NCBI GenBank assembly: GCA_028683835.1
Contig: JAQUHB010000014.1
Span: forward strand, 1 to 64,000
Reading direction: 5' to 3'
DNA length: 64,000 nt
DNA from: Sulfurimonadaceae bacterium
GTDB taxonomy: Bacteria > Campylobacterota > Campylobacteria > Campylobacterales > Sulfurimonadaceae
A program made the translations under genes and the position numbers. Positions 27,273 to 36,447 of this stretch are shown in pieces (position 1 is the stretch's first letter; each line of letters opens with the position of its first letter). Under the pieces are notes generated by a model. It did no database searches, had not been told where the DNA came from, and saw nothing but the letters and a program-made list of their open reading frames with translations.

Positions 27273-28871
27273 TCAAAAGAGTGAGTTTACGATTTCCTGT
27301 GCTTCTGTTTGTATCATTTTTAAATGTGCTTCATCAATAAAACTCTCTGCATAAATCTTATAAACATCTTCTGTACCTGAAGGACGAAGGGCAAACCAGC
27401 CATTTTTTGTTACCACTTTAAGTCCGCCTATCTTTGCTCCATTATCTGCTGATGTTAGAATTTTTTCTATCTTTTCTCCTGCTAGCATCGTTGTTTTTAT
27501 AGCTTCTGGAGAGAGGTTTTTCAGGATGTTTTTCTGCTCAAAATTTGCGGGAGCATCGATTCTTGCATAGATAGGCGATCCATGTTTTTTGGTAAGGTTT
27601 TCATAATATGTTCCTGGATCAATTCCCGTAATAGCGAGTATCTCAGCACTTAAAAGTGTCATGATAATACCATCTTTATCCGTACTCCAGATTGTTTTGT
27701 CTTTTCTTAAAAAGCTCGCACCCGCACTCTCTTCGCCTCCAAAAAATATCTCGCCATCACTAAGTGGATCAACAAACCATTTAAATCCAACGGGTGTTTC
27801 ATACACTTTAATGCTGTTGTCTTCACAAATTCGGTCGATCATAGAACTGCTTACAAGCGTTTTTCCCACACCAAGGCCAGAGAAATCTCTATTTTTTGCC
27901 AAGTAGTCGATAGCTACGCAGAGATAATGGTTTGGATTTAAAAGTCCCTTGCTTTTTGTGACGATGCCGTGTCTGTCAAAATCGGTATCATTTCCAAATG
28001 TAATATCAAAATCATCTTTCATCGCGATAAGCCCAGCCATAGCGTAGGGACTTGAACAATCCATGCGGATTTTCTCATCTTTGTCACAGTGCATAAATGA
28101 AAATGTAAAATCTGGTGTATCATGAAAGATGGTCATATTAAGGTTATACTGTTTTTGAATTGCGTGATAATATTCCATTCCTGCACCGCCAAGCGCATCA
28201 GCACCGATGGAGATGTTGGCATCTTTGATCGCTTGCATATCAAGTACATCTTGTAAGCCTTTCACATAAGGGGTAACAAAATCATATTCAATGAGATACT
28301 GAGATTTGAGTGCGTCTTCAAGCTGCATACGTTGTACATCTTTTAGTCCATTTTCTAAAATCTCATTGGCTCTGTTTTCGATCCACATTGTTATATCTTC
28401 ATTTGCAGGTCCGCCGTTGGTGGCATTATATTTAAAACCTCCATCTTCTGGAGGATTGTGCGAAGGAGTTACGACGATGCCGTCTGTATCTTTGTGTGTG
28501 AGAATAGCATTTGAAATGACAGGCGTAGGCGTGTACTTGAATGTATAATATGTTGTTACTTCATTTGCTGCAAGCACTTCGAGCGCAGTTTTGTGAGCAG
28601 AAGTTGAAAGAGCATGCGTATCCATACCTATGAAAAGCTGATTGTTTACTTTGCCTTTTCTGTATTCACATACAGCCTGTGTGATAGCTAAAATGTGATC
28701 TTCATTAAAACTTCCACTAAATGCACTCCCACGGTGACCGGATGTACCAAAGGCAACTCTGTTTGCTTGATTGTTTAAATCTGGTTTTATAGTGTAGTAA
28801 CTGCTGATAAGATCCGCAACATTAACCAATATCTCTTTTGGTGCTTTTTTTCCTGCTAGATTTGATGCCAT
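27273..28871 (-). CDS. pgm: Phosphoglucomutase (alpha-D-glucose-specific)
   Basis: Interconverts glucose-1-phosphate and glucose-6-phosphate, linking glucan metabolism to glycolysis. The 532-aa protein is of the E. coli Pgm type: FGTSGHRGSAFSGSFNEDH, phosphoserine Ser137 in VVTPSHNPPEDGGFKYN, the metal loop GNDTDFDRHG, GGEESAGASFLR and RPSGTEDVYKIYAE. An ATG also occurs at 28877, but the AAGGA element is only 1 bp from it and 7 bp from the ATG at 28871. The stop lies right beside a decayed IS3 orfA, which may have altered the last few residues. It is divergent from rpsA. Confidence 0.95.
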   Translation of the reverse strand: MASNLAGKKAPKEILVNVADLISSYYTIKPDLNNQANRVAFGTSGHRGSAFSGSFNEDHILAITQAVCEYRKGKVNNQLFIGMDTHALSTSAHKTALEVLAANEVTTYYTFKYTPTPVISNAILTHKDTDGIVVTPSHNPPEDGGFKYNATNGGPANEDITMWIENRANEILENGLKDVQRMQLEDALKSQYLIEYDFVTPYVKGLQDVLDMQAIKDANISIGADALGGAGMEYYHAIQKQYNLNMTIFHDTPDFTFSFMHCDKDEKIRMDCSSPYAMAGLIAMKDDFDITFGNDTDFDRHGIVTKSKGLLNPNHYLCVAIDYLAKNRDFSGLGVGKTLVSSSMIDRICEDNSIKVYETPVGFKWFVDPLSDGEIFFGGEESAGASFLRKDKTIWSTDKDGIIMTLLSAEILAITGIDPGTYYENLTKKHGSPIYARIDAPANFEQKNILKNLSPEAIKTTMLAGEKIEKILTSADNGAKIGGLKVVTKNGWFALRPSGTEDVYKIYAESFIDEAHLKMIQTEAQEIVNSLF

Positions 28872-28902
28872 TATCATTCCTTGATCAACTTTCTATACCT
28901 CG

Positions 28903-28908
28903 ATTATA
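28903..28908 (-). promoter_or_regulatory. Predicted -10 box for pgm
   Basis: TATAAT on the - strand (ATTATA on +) 32 bases upstream of the preferred pgm start, in the divergent region shared with rpsA. Confidence 0.5.
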
Positions 28909-28962
28909 TCTTTTTTTATTGGCAAAATTGAAAAATTAATATATCTGTAACTCTTTTTTAGG

Positions 28963-28968
28963 TACACT
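28963..28968 (+). promoter_or_regulatory. Possible -10 box for rpsA
   Basis: TACACT preceded by a run of six T, about 34 bases before the likely rpsA start. It is a weaker match than the others. A promoter is needed here because ispH, the usual upstream gene of rpsA, lies 21 kb away. Confidence 0.35.
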
Positions 28969-29001
28969 TACGGAATTTTATATGTAACAAGGGAAATGAG
29001 T

Positions 29002-30657
29002 ATGGCAATCGATAACGAACCATTTGAAGAAGAAAATTTTGCTGAAATGTTTGAAGCGTCTCTTAAAGAGCAGGAATCAAACCGTATAACAGAAGGCGAA
29101 ATCGTAGAGATACAAGCAGATGAAAACAGAGCTTTAGTAGGCGTAGGCGATAAATTAGAAGGTATTCTTAGTTTAGATGAATTACGTGATGAAAACGGAG
29201 AATTGACATTCGCTGTGGGTGACAAAATTACCGTTATGGTAACAGGTCATTACAATGAACGTCCGAAAATATCTTATAAAAAGGTATTGGAGCAAAAGAA
29301 AACTCTTGATTTTATTGAAGCTCACAAAGAGGATTTCGAAGAACTTATCATCGAAGGTACTATCACTAAGAAAAATCGTGGTGGTTATGTTGTAGAAGCG
29401 GATGATGTATCATTCTTTATGCCTCGTTCATTGGCAGCTTTTAAAGACAATGAAGAGGTAGTGGGACGTAAAATCAAAGCTCAAGTAGTTAAGATTGATG
29501 ATGCCGAAAATTCTATCGTTGTTTCACGTCGTAAACTGTTCAATGAAGAGCGTAAGCGTAAAAAAGAGATCATCGATGCATTGATGGCAGAAGATGTAAT
29601 CGTTGAAGGTACAATCAAAAAAATCACTAGCTACGGAATGTTCGTAGATGTTGGTGGTGTTGATGGTTTAGTACACTACAATGAGATCTCGTATAAAGGT
29701 CCTGTAAATCCTTCAAAACTCTATAAAGAGGGTGATGTCGTAACTGTTAAAGCTATCTCTTATGATAAAGATAAGCGTCATCTTTCACTCTCTATTAAAG
29801 CTGTTCAACCAGATCCTTGGGCAGAAGTTGAAGATGAATTGGATGAGGGAGATACAATTACGGTAACTGTGAGCAATGTAGAAGCTTATGGTGTATTTGT
29901 TGATCTTGGAAATGATATTGAAGGTTTCTTACATATCTCTGAAATCACTTGGGACAAAAACGTTAAAAATCCTGCAGATTATTTAACAGTTGGTCAAGAG
30001 ATAGATGTTGAAGTTATAGAGATCAATCCTAAGACTCATAAACTTCGTGTTTCACTCAAGCGTCTTTTACCAAAACCTTTTGATGAATTTACAAAAACCT
30101 TTCACGAAGGTGACGTAGTTGATGGAGTTGTTACATCATTAACTGATTTTGGTGCGTTTGTTCGTATTGGAACTGTTGAAGGTCTATTACACAATCAAGA
30201 TGCTAGCTGGGAGAAAAACTTTAAATGTAAAGAGATGCTCAAAGTTGGTGATGAAGTAAAAGTAAAAATTGCAAAAATCAATAAAGAGGATCAAAAAATC
30301 TCTTTAAACTCAAAAGCTTTACAAGAAAGCCCAATTGATAAATTTGCAACAACACATAAAGTAAATCAATTGGTTCATGGAAAAATCCGTGATATCAAAG
30401 ATTTTGGTATCTTCGTTCAACTTGATGATGGTATTGATGCACTTATCCGTGATGAAGATTTAGCTCCACTTGTAAAAGAAGAGTTAACTGTAGGTTCAGC
30501 TATTGAAGCTGCGATTGCGTCTATCGACACTCGTCGTGATCGTATTCGTTTGTCAATCAAAAAACTTGATTATATAAAAAATCAAGAGTTGATGAATGAA
30601 ATCAACGACAATGAATCACACTCATTGGGTGATTTGATAAAAGACCAACTACAATAA
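29002..30657 (+). CDS. rpsA: 30S ribosomal protein S1
   Basis: Binds mRNA and helps load it on the 30S subunit. The 551-aa protein has six S1 OB-fold repeats at roughly 28-95, 112-178, 199-265, 285-352, 370-437 and 455-522; the last four carry patterns such as SYGMFVDVGG, AYGVFVDLG, DFGAFVRIG and DFGIFVQLDD. An ATG at 28996 is also in frame, but AAGGG (28989-28993) is only 2 bp from it and 8 bp from this one. The next gene follows after 1 bp. Confidence 0.96.
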   Translation: MAIDNEPFEEENFAEMFEASLKEQESNRITEGEIVEIQADENRALVGVGDKLEGILSLDELRDENGELTFAVGDKITVMVTGHYNERPKISYKKVLEQKKTLDFIEAHKEDFEELIIEGTITKKNRGGYVVEADDVSFFMPRSLAAFKDNEEVVGRKIKAQVVKIDDAENSIVVSRRKLFNEERKRKKEIIDALMAEDVIVEGTIKKITSYGMFVDVGGVDGLVHYNEISYKGPVNPSKLYKEGDVVTVKAISYDKDKRHLSLSIKAVQPDPWAEVEDELDEGDTITVTVSNVEAYGVFVDLGNDIEGFLHISEITWDKNVKNPADYLTVGQEIDVEVIEINPKTHKLRVSLKRLLPKPFDEFTKTFHEGDVVDGVVTSLTDFGAFVRIGTVEGLLHNQDASWEKNFKCKEMLKVGDEVKVKIAKINKEDQKISLNSKALQESPIDKFATTHKVNQLVHGKIRDIKDFGIFVQLDDGIDALIRDEDLAPLVKEELTVGSAIEAAIASIDTRRDRIRLSIKKLDYIKNQELMNEINDNESHSLGDLIKDQLQ

Positions 30658-30658
30658 A

Positions 30659-31156
30659 ATGCATAAAGCATTTAAATGGCTTACTCCGATTATAACAGTT
30701 GGGGTGGCTATTTTTATTGTAGTTTTTTTAATTAAAATTAACCCATCGGAAAATACTCAAGTAGACAAACTTCAAACAACAAATATAAAAACACAAGATG
30801 ATGAGCCCCAGAGTAAGTGGTTAAGTCATTTCTCCAAAAGTGAACAGAGTGGATATTATTATCCTGTAAATGAGATTTATATTAATTTGGATCTTAATGA
30901 ACAAAATACTACGACCAAGACTTATCAGTTAGATGCACCTGTTTCTGATGCTTATAAATTATTTTGTTTACAAGAAGTATTAAAACAGTATAATGTGCGT
31001 TATTTTTTAAATAAAAATCAGGGAGATACCAAGTTACTTATCTATTTAGATGATAAAAGTAGATTGGATCTTTTAGAAAAAGCTTTAAATACTTATGAGA
31101 TAAGTGCAAAAATTTTGCCTTATAAAGAGGAGAAACAATGGAAAAAAGTACAGTAA
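30659..31156 (+). CDS. Conserved single-pass membrane protein between rpsA and serA
   Basis: A 165-aa protein I do not recognise. It has one N-terminal membrane segment (about 8-26) and a basic start, then a polar, Gln/Lys/Asp-rich linker and a probable periplasmic domain of about 100 residues. It sits 1 bp after rpsA and overlaps serA by 19 bp. Campylobacter jejuni also has a small putative periplasmic protein between rpsA and serA (Cj0892c, as I remember it), so it is probably a conserved member of this operon. No function is proposed. Confidence 0.75.
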   Translation: MHKAFKWLTPIITVGVAIFIVVFLIKINPSENTQVDKLQTTNIKTQDDEPQSKWLSHFSKSEQSGYYYPVNEIYINLDLNEQNTTTKTYQLDAPVSDAYKLFCLQEVLKQYNVRYFLNKNQGDTKLLIYLDDKSRLDLLEKALNTYEISAKILPYKEEKQWKKVQ

Positions 31157-32724
31157 TCGTTTGTGACCATATTCATGAAGCTGGGCTTGCAATGCTTCAA
31201 AATGATCCGAGTATCAATTATGTTTTTGCGGCAGACGTAGATAAAACAGAACTTTTAGGAATGCTTGAAAATGCTGATATAGCAATTACTCGCAGTTCAA
31301 CTGATGTAGATGATAAATTTATAGCGGCAGCTAAAAATATGAAAGCAATTGTACGCGCTGGTGTCGGTGTTGATAATGTTGACATAGAGGGTTGTTCAAA
31401 AGAGGGTATCATCGTTATGAATGTACCTACTGCAAATACTATTGCAGCGGTTGAACTTACTATGGCACACATGCTTTCATGCATGAGAATGTTTCCATAT
31501 TCACATGATCACTTAAAAAATCAACGTATTTGGAAACGTGAAAAATGGTATGGTTATGAGCTTAAAGGGAAAAAACTAGGTGTTATCGGTTTTGGTAATA
31601 TCGGTTCACGCGTTGCAAAACGTGCGAAAGCTTTTGAAATGGATATTGTTGCATATGATCCATATATTCATCCATCTAAAGTAACTGATCTTGACATGGT
31701 TCATACTGATAATTTTGAAGATATTTTAGCTTGTGATATTATCACCATTCATACTCCAAAAAACAGTGAAACTGTTAATATTATCGATGAAGCAGAGATT
31801 GCAAAGATGAAAGATGGTGTAGTTTTAGTAAACTGTGCTCGTGGCGGTCTTTATAATGAAGAAGCTCTTTTTAACGGTTTGACATCTGGTAAAATTCGTT
31901 TTGCAGGTATCGACGTATTTGTAAAAGAACCAGCTACTAGTAATCCTTTGCTTGATCTTGATAACATCATCGTTTCTCCACATTTAGGTGCAAATACGTA
32001 TGAATCTCAATACAACATCGGAACTGAGGCAGCTGAGCAGGCTATTCAAGCGGCAAAAGGGATATCTTATCCAAATGCTCTTAATCTTCCGATTGATGAA
32101 ACAAAGATTCCTGCATTTGTAAAACCGTATTTGGAAATGGGACAAAAACTTGGCTTCTTAGCTTCTCAGAAAAATCGTGCTCCGATTGTTTCTATTAAAG
32201 TAAGCGGACAGGGTCCGATCGCTGAGTTTGTTGATTCTCTTTCAACATTTGTGACGGTTGGCGCTTTAGCTGAAAACAGTGGAGATTCTATTAACTATGT
32301 CAATGCTGATTTTATTGCAAGTGAAAAAGGGATTAAAGTAGAAACAGAGGCTTTAGCTGATTCATCTGTATATAAAAACCTTATCACTGTAAAACTTACA
32401 ACTGATAAAACTGTCACGACTATCAGAGCTACAATATTTGATGATAATATTCAACGTATCGTAGAAATTGACGGATTTAGTGTTGATGTAGCACTAAAAG
32501 GCAATATGATTTTCTTTAAAAATACTGATGTTCCGGGAGTTATTGGAAGCGTCGGTACGATTTTAGCCGGACATGATGTTAATATCTCAGACTTCCGTCT
32601 TGGAAGAAATTCTAAGTCTGAAGCACTTGCAGTGATCATCGTAGATAGCGCAGTAAGTGAAAATGTACTCAAAGAATTAAGTGATCTTGATGCTTGTATA
32701 GGCGTGAGTTACGCAAAAATCTAA
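31138..32724 (+). CDS. serA: D-3-phosphoglycerate dehydrogenase
   Basis: The first step of serine synthesis, oxidising 3-phosphoglycerate with NAD. The 528-aa long form contains the N-terminal substrate/NAD domain (VIGFGNIGSRVAKRAKAF near residues 144-161, VNCARGGLYNEEAL, and the catalytic His in VSPHLGANTYESQ), an ASB domain and a C-terminal ACT domain (from about 455, NVGT-type GVIGSVGTILAGHDVNISDF) that usually gives serine feedback. GAGGAGAAACA precedes the ATG inside the upstream gene. A strong terminator follows. Confidence 0.97.
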   Translation: MEKSTVIVCDHIHEAGLAMLQNDPSINYVFAADVDKTELLGMLENADIAITRSSTDVDDKFIAAAKNMKAIVRAGVGVDNVDIEGCSKEGIIVMNVPTANTIAAVELTMAHMLSCMRMFPYSHDHLKNQRIWKREKWYGYELKGKKLGVIGFGNIGSRVAKRAKAFEMDIVAYDPYIHPSKVTDLDMVHTDNFEDILACDIITIHTPKNSETVNIIDEAEIAKMKDGVVLVNCARGGLYNEEALFNGLTSGKIRFAGIDVFVKEPATSNPLLDLDNIIVSPHLGANTYESQYNIGTEAAEQAIQAAKGISYPNALNLPIDETKIPAFVKPYLEMGQKLGFLASQKNRAPIVSIKVSGQGPIAEFVDSLSTFVTVGALAENSGDSINYVNADFIASEKGIKVETEALADSSVYKNLITVKLTTDKTVTTIRATIFDDNIQRIVEIDGFSVDVALKGNMIFFKNTDVPGVIGSVGTILAGHDVNISDFRLGRNSKSEALAVIIVDSAVSENVLKELSDLDACIGVSYAKI

Positions 32725-32726
32725 AA

Positions 32727-32755
32727 AAACGAGAAGAATTATTTTCTTCTCGTTT
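32727..32755 (+). terminator. Intrinsic terminator after serA
   Basis: Perfect 12-bp arms (32727-32738 and 32744-32755) with a 5-base loop begin 2 bp after the serA stop. The left arm is preceded by further A residues and the right arm ends in TTT, so the hairpin resembles a bidirectional A-stem-T terminator. It is the clearest terminator in the window. Confidence 0.85.
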
Positions 32756-33136
32756 ACCTCTTCTATACTTTAAACTCCTTAACTTTTTAACTCAATGAAA
32801 TTGCTTTACTTATTAGACTTTGCAAGATGAAAATAGAATCAGCATCCTACTATTTTTCAGCAGAATATTTGAGAACGCTTTTGTAGTTCGTTTAACATTT
32901 ATAATCTCTATGGAGTTTTTTGTTATAAACTTGTAACTATAAAGTCGATCTACCAAGAGTGAAGAGTAACATGAAAAAGATAGAAATTTGAAGTTTTGTT
33001 GTGATCTTGAACGCAACTGAGTATTTAAATTGCTTCATGATAAGAATATGAATGATTGGGTTATTGTAACATTTTTTAGAAAAATAACAGGAAAGTACAT
33101 GTAAGCTAAAAAAGGCTTACATGCTAAGTGAAAAAG
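32756..33136. other. Gene-free gap between serA and the RND operon
   Basis: The 381 bases hold no convincing coding region: the open frames are short and lack ribosome binding sites or recognisable protein features. The only structure I can support is the hairpin at 33098-33123 at the right end. It may contain the remains of a lost gene, but nothing in it can be identified. Confidence 0.5.
33098..33123 (-). terminator. Hairpin at the end of the RND operon
   Basis: Nine-bp arms CATGTAAGC (33098-33106) and GCTTACATG (33115-33123) enclose an 8-base loop that contains a run of six A on the + strand. It lies 14 bp past the stop of the last - strand efflux gene and uses the same ACATGTAA element as the palindrome at 1925-1950. 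T-rich sequence follows on the - strand. Confidence 0.5.
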
Positions 33137-34849
33137 TTAAAGAGGATCTGTTATTGAAACAGCTTTCTTCTCGTGAAATTGGAAGTGTCTTTCTAAGTCT
33201 GCATTGTACAGAAGAATAGGGACCACCATTAAAGAAGCAATGACAGCTGCAATCGTTCCAAATATAAGTGAAACGCCAAGACCTCCAAATACAGCATCTC
33301 CAGCAAGCAGAGTTGAAGCTAGGATAATAGCCACGGCCGTTAAGAAAATAGGTTTTGCACGTGTTGCAGTTGCATAAGCGATAGCTTCGGCTTTTGGCAT
33401 AGCTTTGTCATACATTAATGATTTTGTAAAATCAATTAGTAGAAGCGAGTTGCGTGAACTTATTCCGATAAGTGCAATAAAGCCAATGAGTGATGTCGCA
33501 GTTAAAAAGAAAGTATCTGCAGTGAAAAGATTCATAATCCAGTGTCCTACAATGACTCCGATGATAGAAAGAAAACTTCCTGCGAGGATAATACCACTGA
33601 GTGTATAACTTTTATAGTAGATGACCATAAGTAAGAAAATAAGGATAAGCGCTGCGATAAATGCACCGCCAAGATCTCTAAAAGTATCAAGCGTTACTTT
33701 CATCTCTCCATCCCATTTGAGCTGATAAATCTCACTATCTTTTTTATTTTTGAGTTCAAGATCAAAGAGTCCTGTTTTGGTGATCTCATAATCATTTGCA
33801 AGTTCTTTCAAAATAGTTGCTCTTGCATCAATGAGTGGATAAACTTGTGAAACCATATCTGTTTCAGCCATAACATTCGTCATTTGATGCAAGTCTTTGC
33901 TCATGATAGCGGGATGTGACTGAGTAGGAATAACTGATATAAGTTCTGTTATAGGAACCATCATCCCATATTTATTCATAAGTTTAAGACTTGAAAGTTT
34001 TGATTGGATGGCGTCAAGATCTTTTTTTGTAAATTTTTTTGTATCATTACTGAGTGATAAAAAAATTGGGATTTGGTCATTATATTTAGCAGAGTTTTTA
34101 ACTGCAATGTCCATTCCTTCGAAGGCTAGATACATAATGTCGTTTATCTGTTTTATCGCGATGCCTGAACGTGCGGCTTTTTCTGCATCTACTTTAATAT
34201 CAAATGTACTGTATATAGTATCTTCCATCGTATCAACATCAACTAAGCCTTGAGTCTTTTTGAAAATGTTTTCAATTTTAGTTGATAAAACTCTAATACC
34301 ATCGGGATTATCTCCATAAATCTCTGCAACAATTGCAGCAAGAGTCGGCGGTCCAGCCGGAGGTTCAACAAATGAGATATCACTTTGTGGCACTATCGGC
34401 TGACAAGCTTTTAAAACAACAGGACGAAGACGTTGTACCATCATATATGATGGCTCTTTTCTTTCATCTTTTTTTGTAAGATTGACGACAAGTTCAGCAA
34501 CATTCTCAGAGTTTTTAAAGTGGGAACCTTTGATAAGACCTGCAAAGTCAAGAGGTGACCCCATGCCTAAAAAGACTTCTAAATTTTTTACATCTTTCTC
34601 TTTTTGCATAACAGATGCTACACAGTTTGAGACACTTGTAGTTTGCTCAATTGAACTGCCATCAGGTAGTTTGATATAAATATTATAAGTGTCATTATTT
34701 TTTCCCGGAAGCATCTTTGCTAAAACTAGTTCAGTTGGAATCATCATAACAGAAAGTATGAGAGCGACAACTGTTCCTATAAGAATAAATTTTCTTTGAC
34801 TTTTGCTTTGCACTCCGTTTAAAACGGCTTTTTCAAATTTTTTAAACAT
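33137..34849 (-). CDS. RND efflux permease, C-terminal half
   Basis: A 570-aa protein corresponding to the second half of an RND transporter. It has one membrane helix near the N-terminus (about 23-42, the TM7 equivalent), a large periplasmic porter/docking region (about 45-390) and a helix bundle at about 395-555 with GFIALIGISSRNSLLLIDF and the TM10 relay lysine in DFTKSLM. RND permeases normally have both halves in one chain of 1000-1100 residues. Here its ATG shares one base with the stop of the N-terminal half (TAATG), so the two are translationally coupled. Both halves look intact, so a functional two-chain permease is more likely than a recent break. Confidence 0.85.
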   Translation of the reverse strand: MFKKFEKAVLNGVQSKSQRKFILIGTVVALILSVMMIPTELVLAKMLPGKNNDTYNIYIKLPDGSSIEQTTSVSNCVASVMQKEKDVKNLEVFLGMGSPLDFAGLIKGSHFKNSENVAELVVNLTKKDERKEPSYMMVQRLRPVVLKACQPIVPQSDISFVEPPAGPPTLAAIVAEIYGDNPDGIRVLSTKIENIFKKTQGLVDVDTMEDTIYSTFDIKVDAEKAARSGIAIKQINDIMYLAFEGMDIAVKNSAKYNDQIPIFLSLSNDTKKFTKKDLDAIQSKLSSLKLMNKYGMMVPITELISVIPTQSHPAIMSKDLHQMTNVMAETDMVSQVYPLIDARATILKELANDYEITKTGLFDLELKNKKDSEIYQLKWDGEMKVTLDTFRDLGGAFIAALILIFLLMVIYYKSYTLSGIILAGSFLSIIGVIVGHWIMNLFTADTFFLTATSLIGFIALIGISSRNSLLLIDFTKSLMYDKAMPKAEAIAYATATRAKPIFLTAVAIILASTLLAGDAVFGGLGVSLIFGTIAAVIASLMVVPILLYNADLERHFQFHEKKAVSITDPL

Positions 34850-36435
34850 TATTTGTGCTCCTCGTCATGCTTAGGTCTTTTTAGTATTCTTACAGCGAGG
34901 TAAGGGGTGAAAATATAAGCTACAAAAAGTGAAGCAATTAGTGCAACAGGAACATTTGCAGGGATCGGTTTCATAAACTGACCCATCATCTGACCGACAA
35001 AGGCCATAGGAACCATGGTCATGATGATTGCCAAAGTGGCAATATTTGTTGGTGCACCGATCTCATCAGTCGCTTCTATCATCAACTCATCTTTATCTTT
35101 GTGTGCCGAATCGACAGAGTGGTAATGACGGTGAATATTTTCAATAACAATAATAGCCGCATCGACTAAAAGTCCAAGGCTCAGTAAGAAGGCAAAGAGC
35201 GTAATCCTATTTATCGTTTGACCTGTGATATATGCTACAAAGAGCGTAATGGCAAGAATCGCCGGAACTGTAAAAGTTACGATGAGAGATTCTCTCCATC
35301 CAAGTACAAATATCAAAAGAACAGCAATGATAATGATAGATATCACCAAGTGCATAACAAGTTCATTGACGGCATCATTTGCGCGTTCTCCATCATTTCT
35401 CGTGATGACGTAGTTAATACCGCTTTTAGAAAGCATGTCTTTGTATTTACTGAGTTCTTCTTTCACAGAATCAGAGATGACAACAGCATTTGTACCTTGA
35501 AGTTTTGATACAGTCAGGGTTACTTGATTTTGCATAGGTGTAAAAGAGTGCTCTTGTGTTTCAATGCTTATTTGTGCTGATTGAAAATTTTGATAGTTAT
35601 ATCCGTCTGTGACTGTTGCAACCTGTTTGAGATAGATTGGAGAACCCATATATTCGGCAATCATGATATTTCCCACATCATCTATTGTTTGAACAGCATT
35701 TTTTACGCCTAAAATAACGATCTTATTATCCTGCGTTCTATTTTTGATATTTGGAACATTGTAAGCAAGCGATTGTACGGCTTGTGAAATTTGACCTAGA
35801 GAAAGGTTATATCCAGAGAGTTTATTAATATCGACTTCAATATTAAACTGATGTTTATGTCCACCTTTTAAGTCTGTAACAGCAACGTTTGGTAAACCAT
35901 TGATATAGTGTTGCATCGTTTTGACATGATCATAGAGATCTGTTTCAGACATATTTTTGTCATTGCTGTAAAAAGCTACTGAAACAATAGGAATATCGAC
36001 GTCAATATCCAAAGGTTTGATAACAGGATTCATCGCACCTTTTGGAAACATATTGGAATTTTGCATAATCTTGTCGTAGATTTTGAGATTTGAATCCTCT
36101 TTGTTTTGACCTATGAAAAATGCCGCATTCACGATACCGACGTTATCCATAGCTCTGCCGTAGATATGTTCGACACCTTTGACCTCTTTGAGTTTTCGTT
36201 CTAGAGGCTTTACGATAATACGTTCAACTTCCTCGGCTGTAGCTCCAGGAAGGGCCACGATAACAGTTGAACCGCTGACAACCATCTGAGGATTTTCTTC
36301 GCGAGGCATAACTTCAAGCGAAAGATATCCAAGTGCGAAGAGGAAGACTCCCAGTACCAGAGTTAGAGGATTACGAATAAATGCCTTAGCCAATTTTCCA
36401 GCTATATCTTTTGGCACATAGGGTTGTTGTTTCAT
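34849..36435 (-). CDS. RND efflux permease, N-terminal half
   Basis: A 528-aa protein matching the first half of an RND permease. A TM1 helix (about 22-40) leads into the periplasmic region (LPGATAEEVERIIVKPLE; VEHIYGRAM) and then TM2-TM6 from about residue 355. The TM4 relay motif reads GLLVDAAIIVIENI, with one aspartate followed by Ala; the Asp-Ala form is seen in the heavy-metal (CusA/CzcA) group, while AcrB has Asp-Asp. It ends with a charged tail soon after TM6, exactly where the halves of a full permease are joined by a cytoplasmic linker. The substrate is not predictable. It is 12 bp downstream of the adaptor gene. Confidence 0.87.
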   Translation of the reverse strand: MKQQPYVPKDIAGKLAKAFIRNPLTLVLGVFLFALGYLSLEVMPREENPQMVVSGSTVIVALPGATAEEVERIIVKPLERKLKEVKGVEHIYGRAMDNVGIVNAAFFIGQNKEDSNLKIYDKIMQNSNMFPKGAMNPVIKPLDIDVDIPIVSVAFYSNDKNMSETDLYDHVKTMQHYINGLPNVAVTDLKGGHKHQFNIEVDINKLSGYNLSLGQISQAVQSLAYNVPNIKNRTQDNKIVILGVKNAVQTIDDVGNIMIAEYMGSPIYLKQVATVTDGYNYQNFQSAQISIETQEHSFTPMQNQVTLTVSKLQGTNAVVISDSVKEELSKYKDMLSKSGINYVITRNDGERANDAVNELVMHLVISIIIIAVLLIFVLGWRESLIVTFTVPAILAITLFVAYITGQTINRITLFAFLLSLGLLVDAAIIVIENIHRHYHSVDSAHKDKDELMIEATDEIGAPTNIATLAIIMTMVPMAFVGQMMGQFMKPIPANVPVALIASLFVAYIFTPYLAVRILKRPKHDEEHK

Positions 36436-36447
36436 AACAATTCCGCC

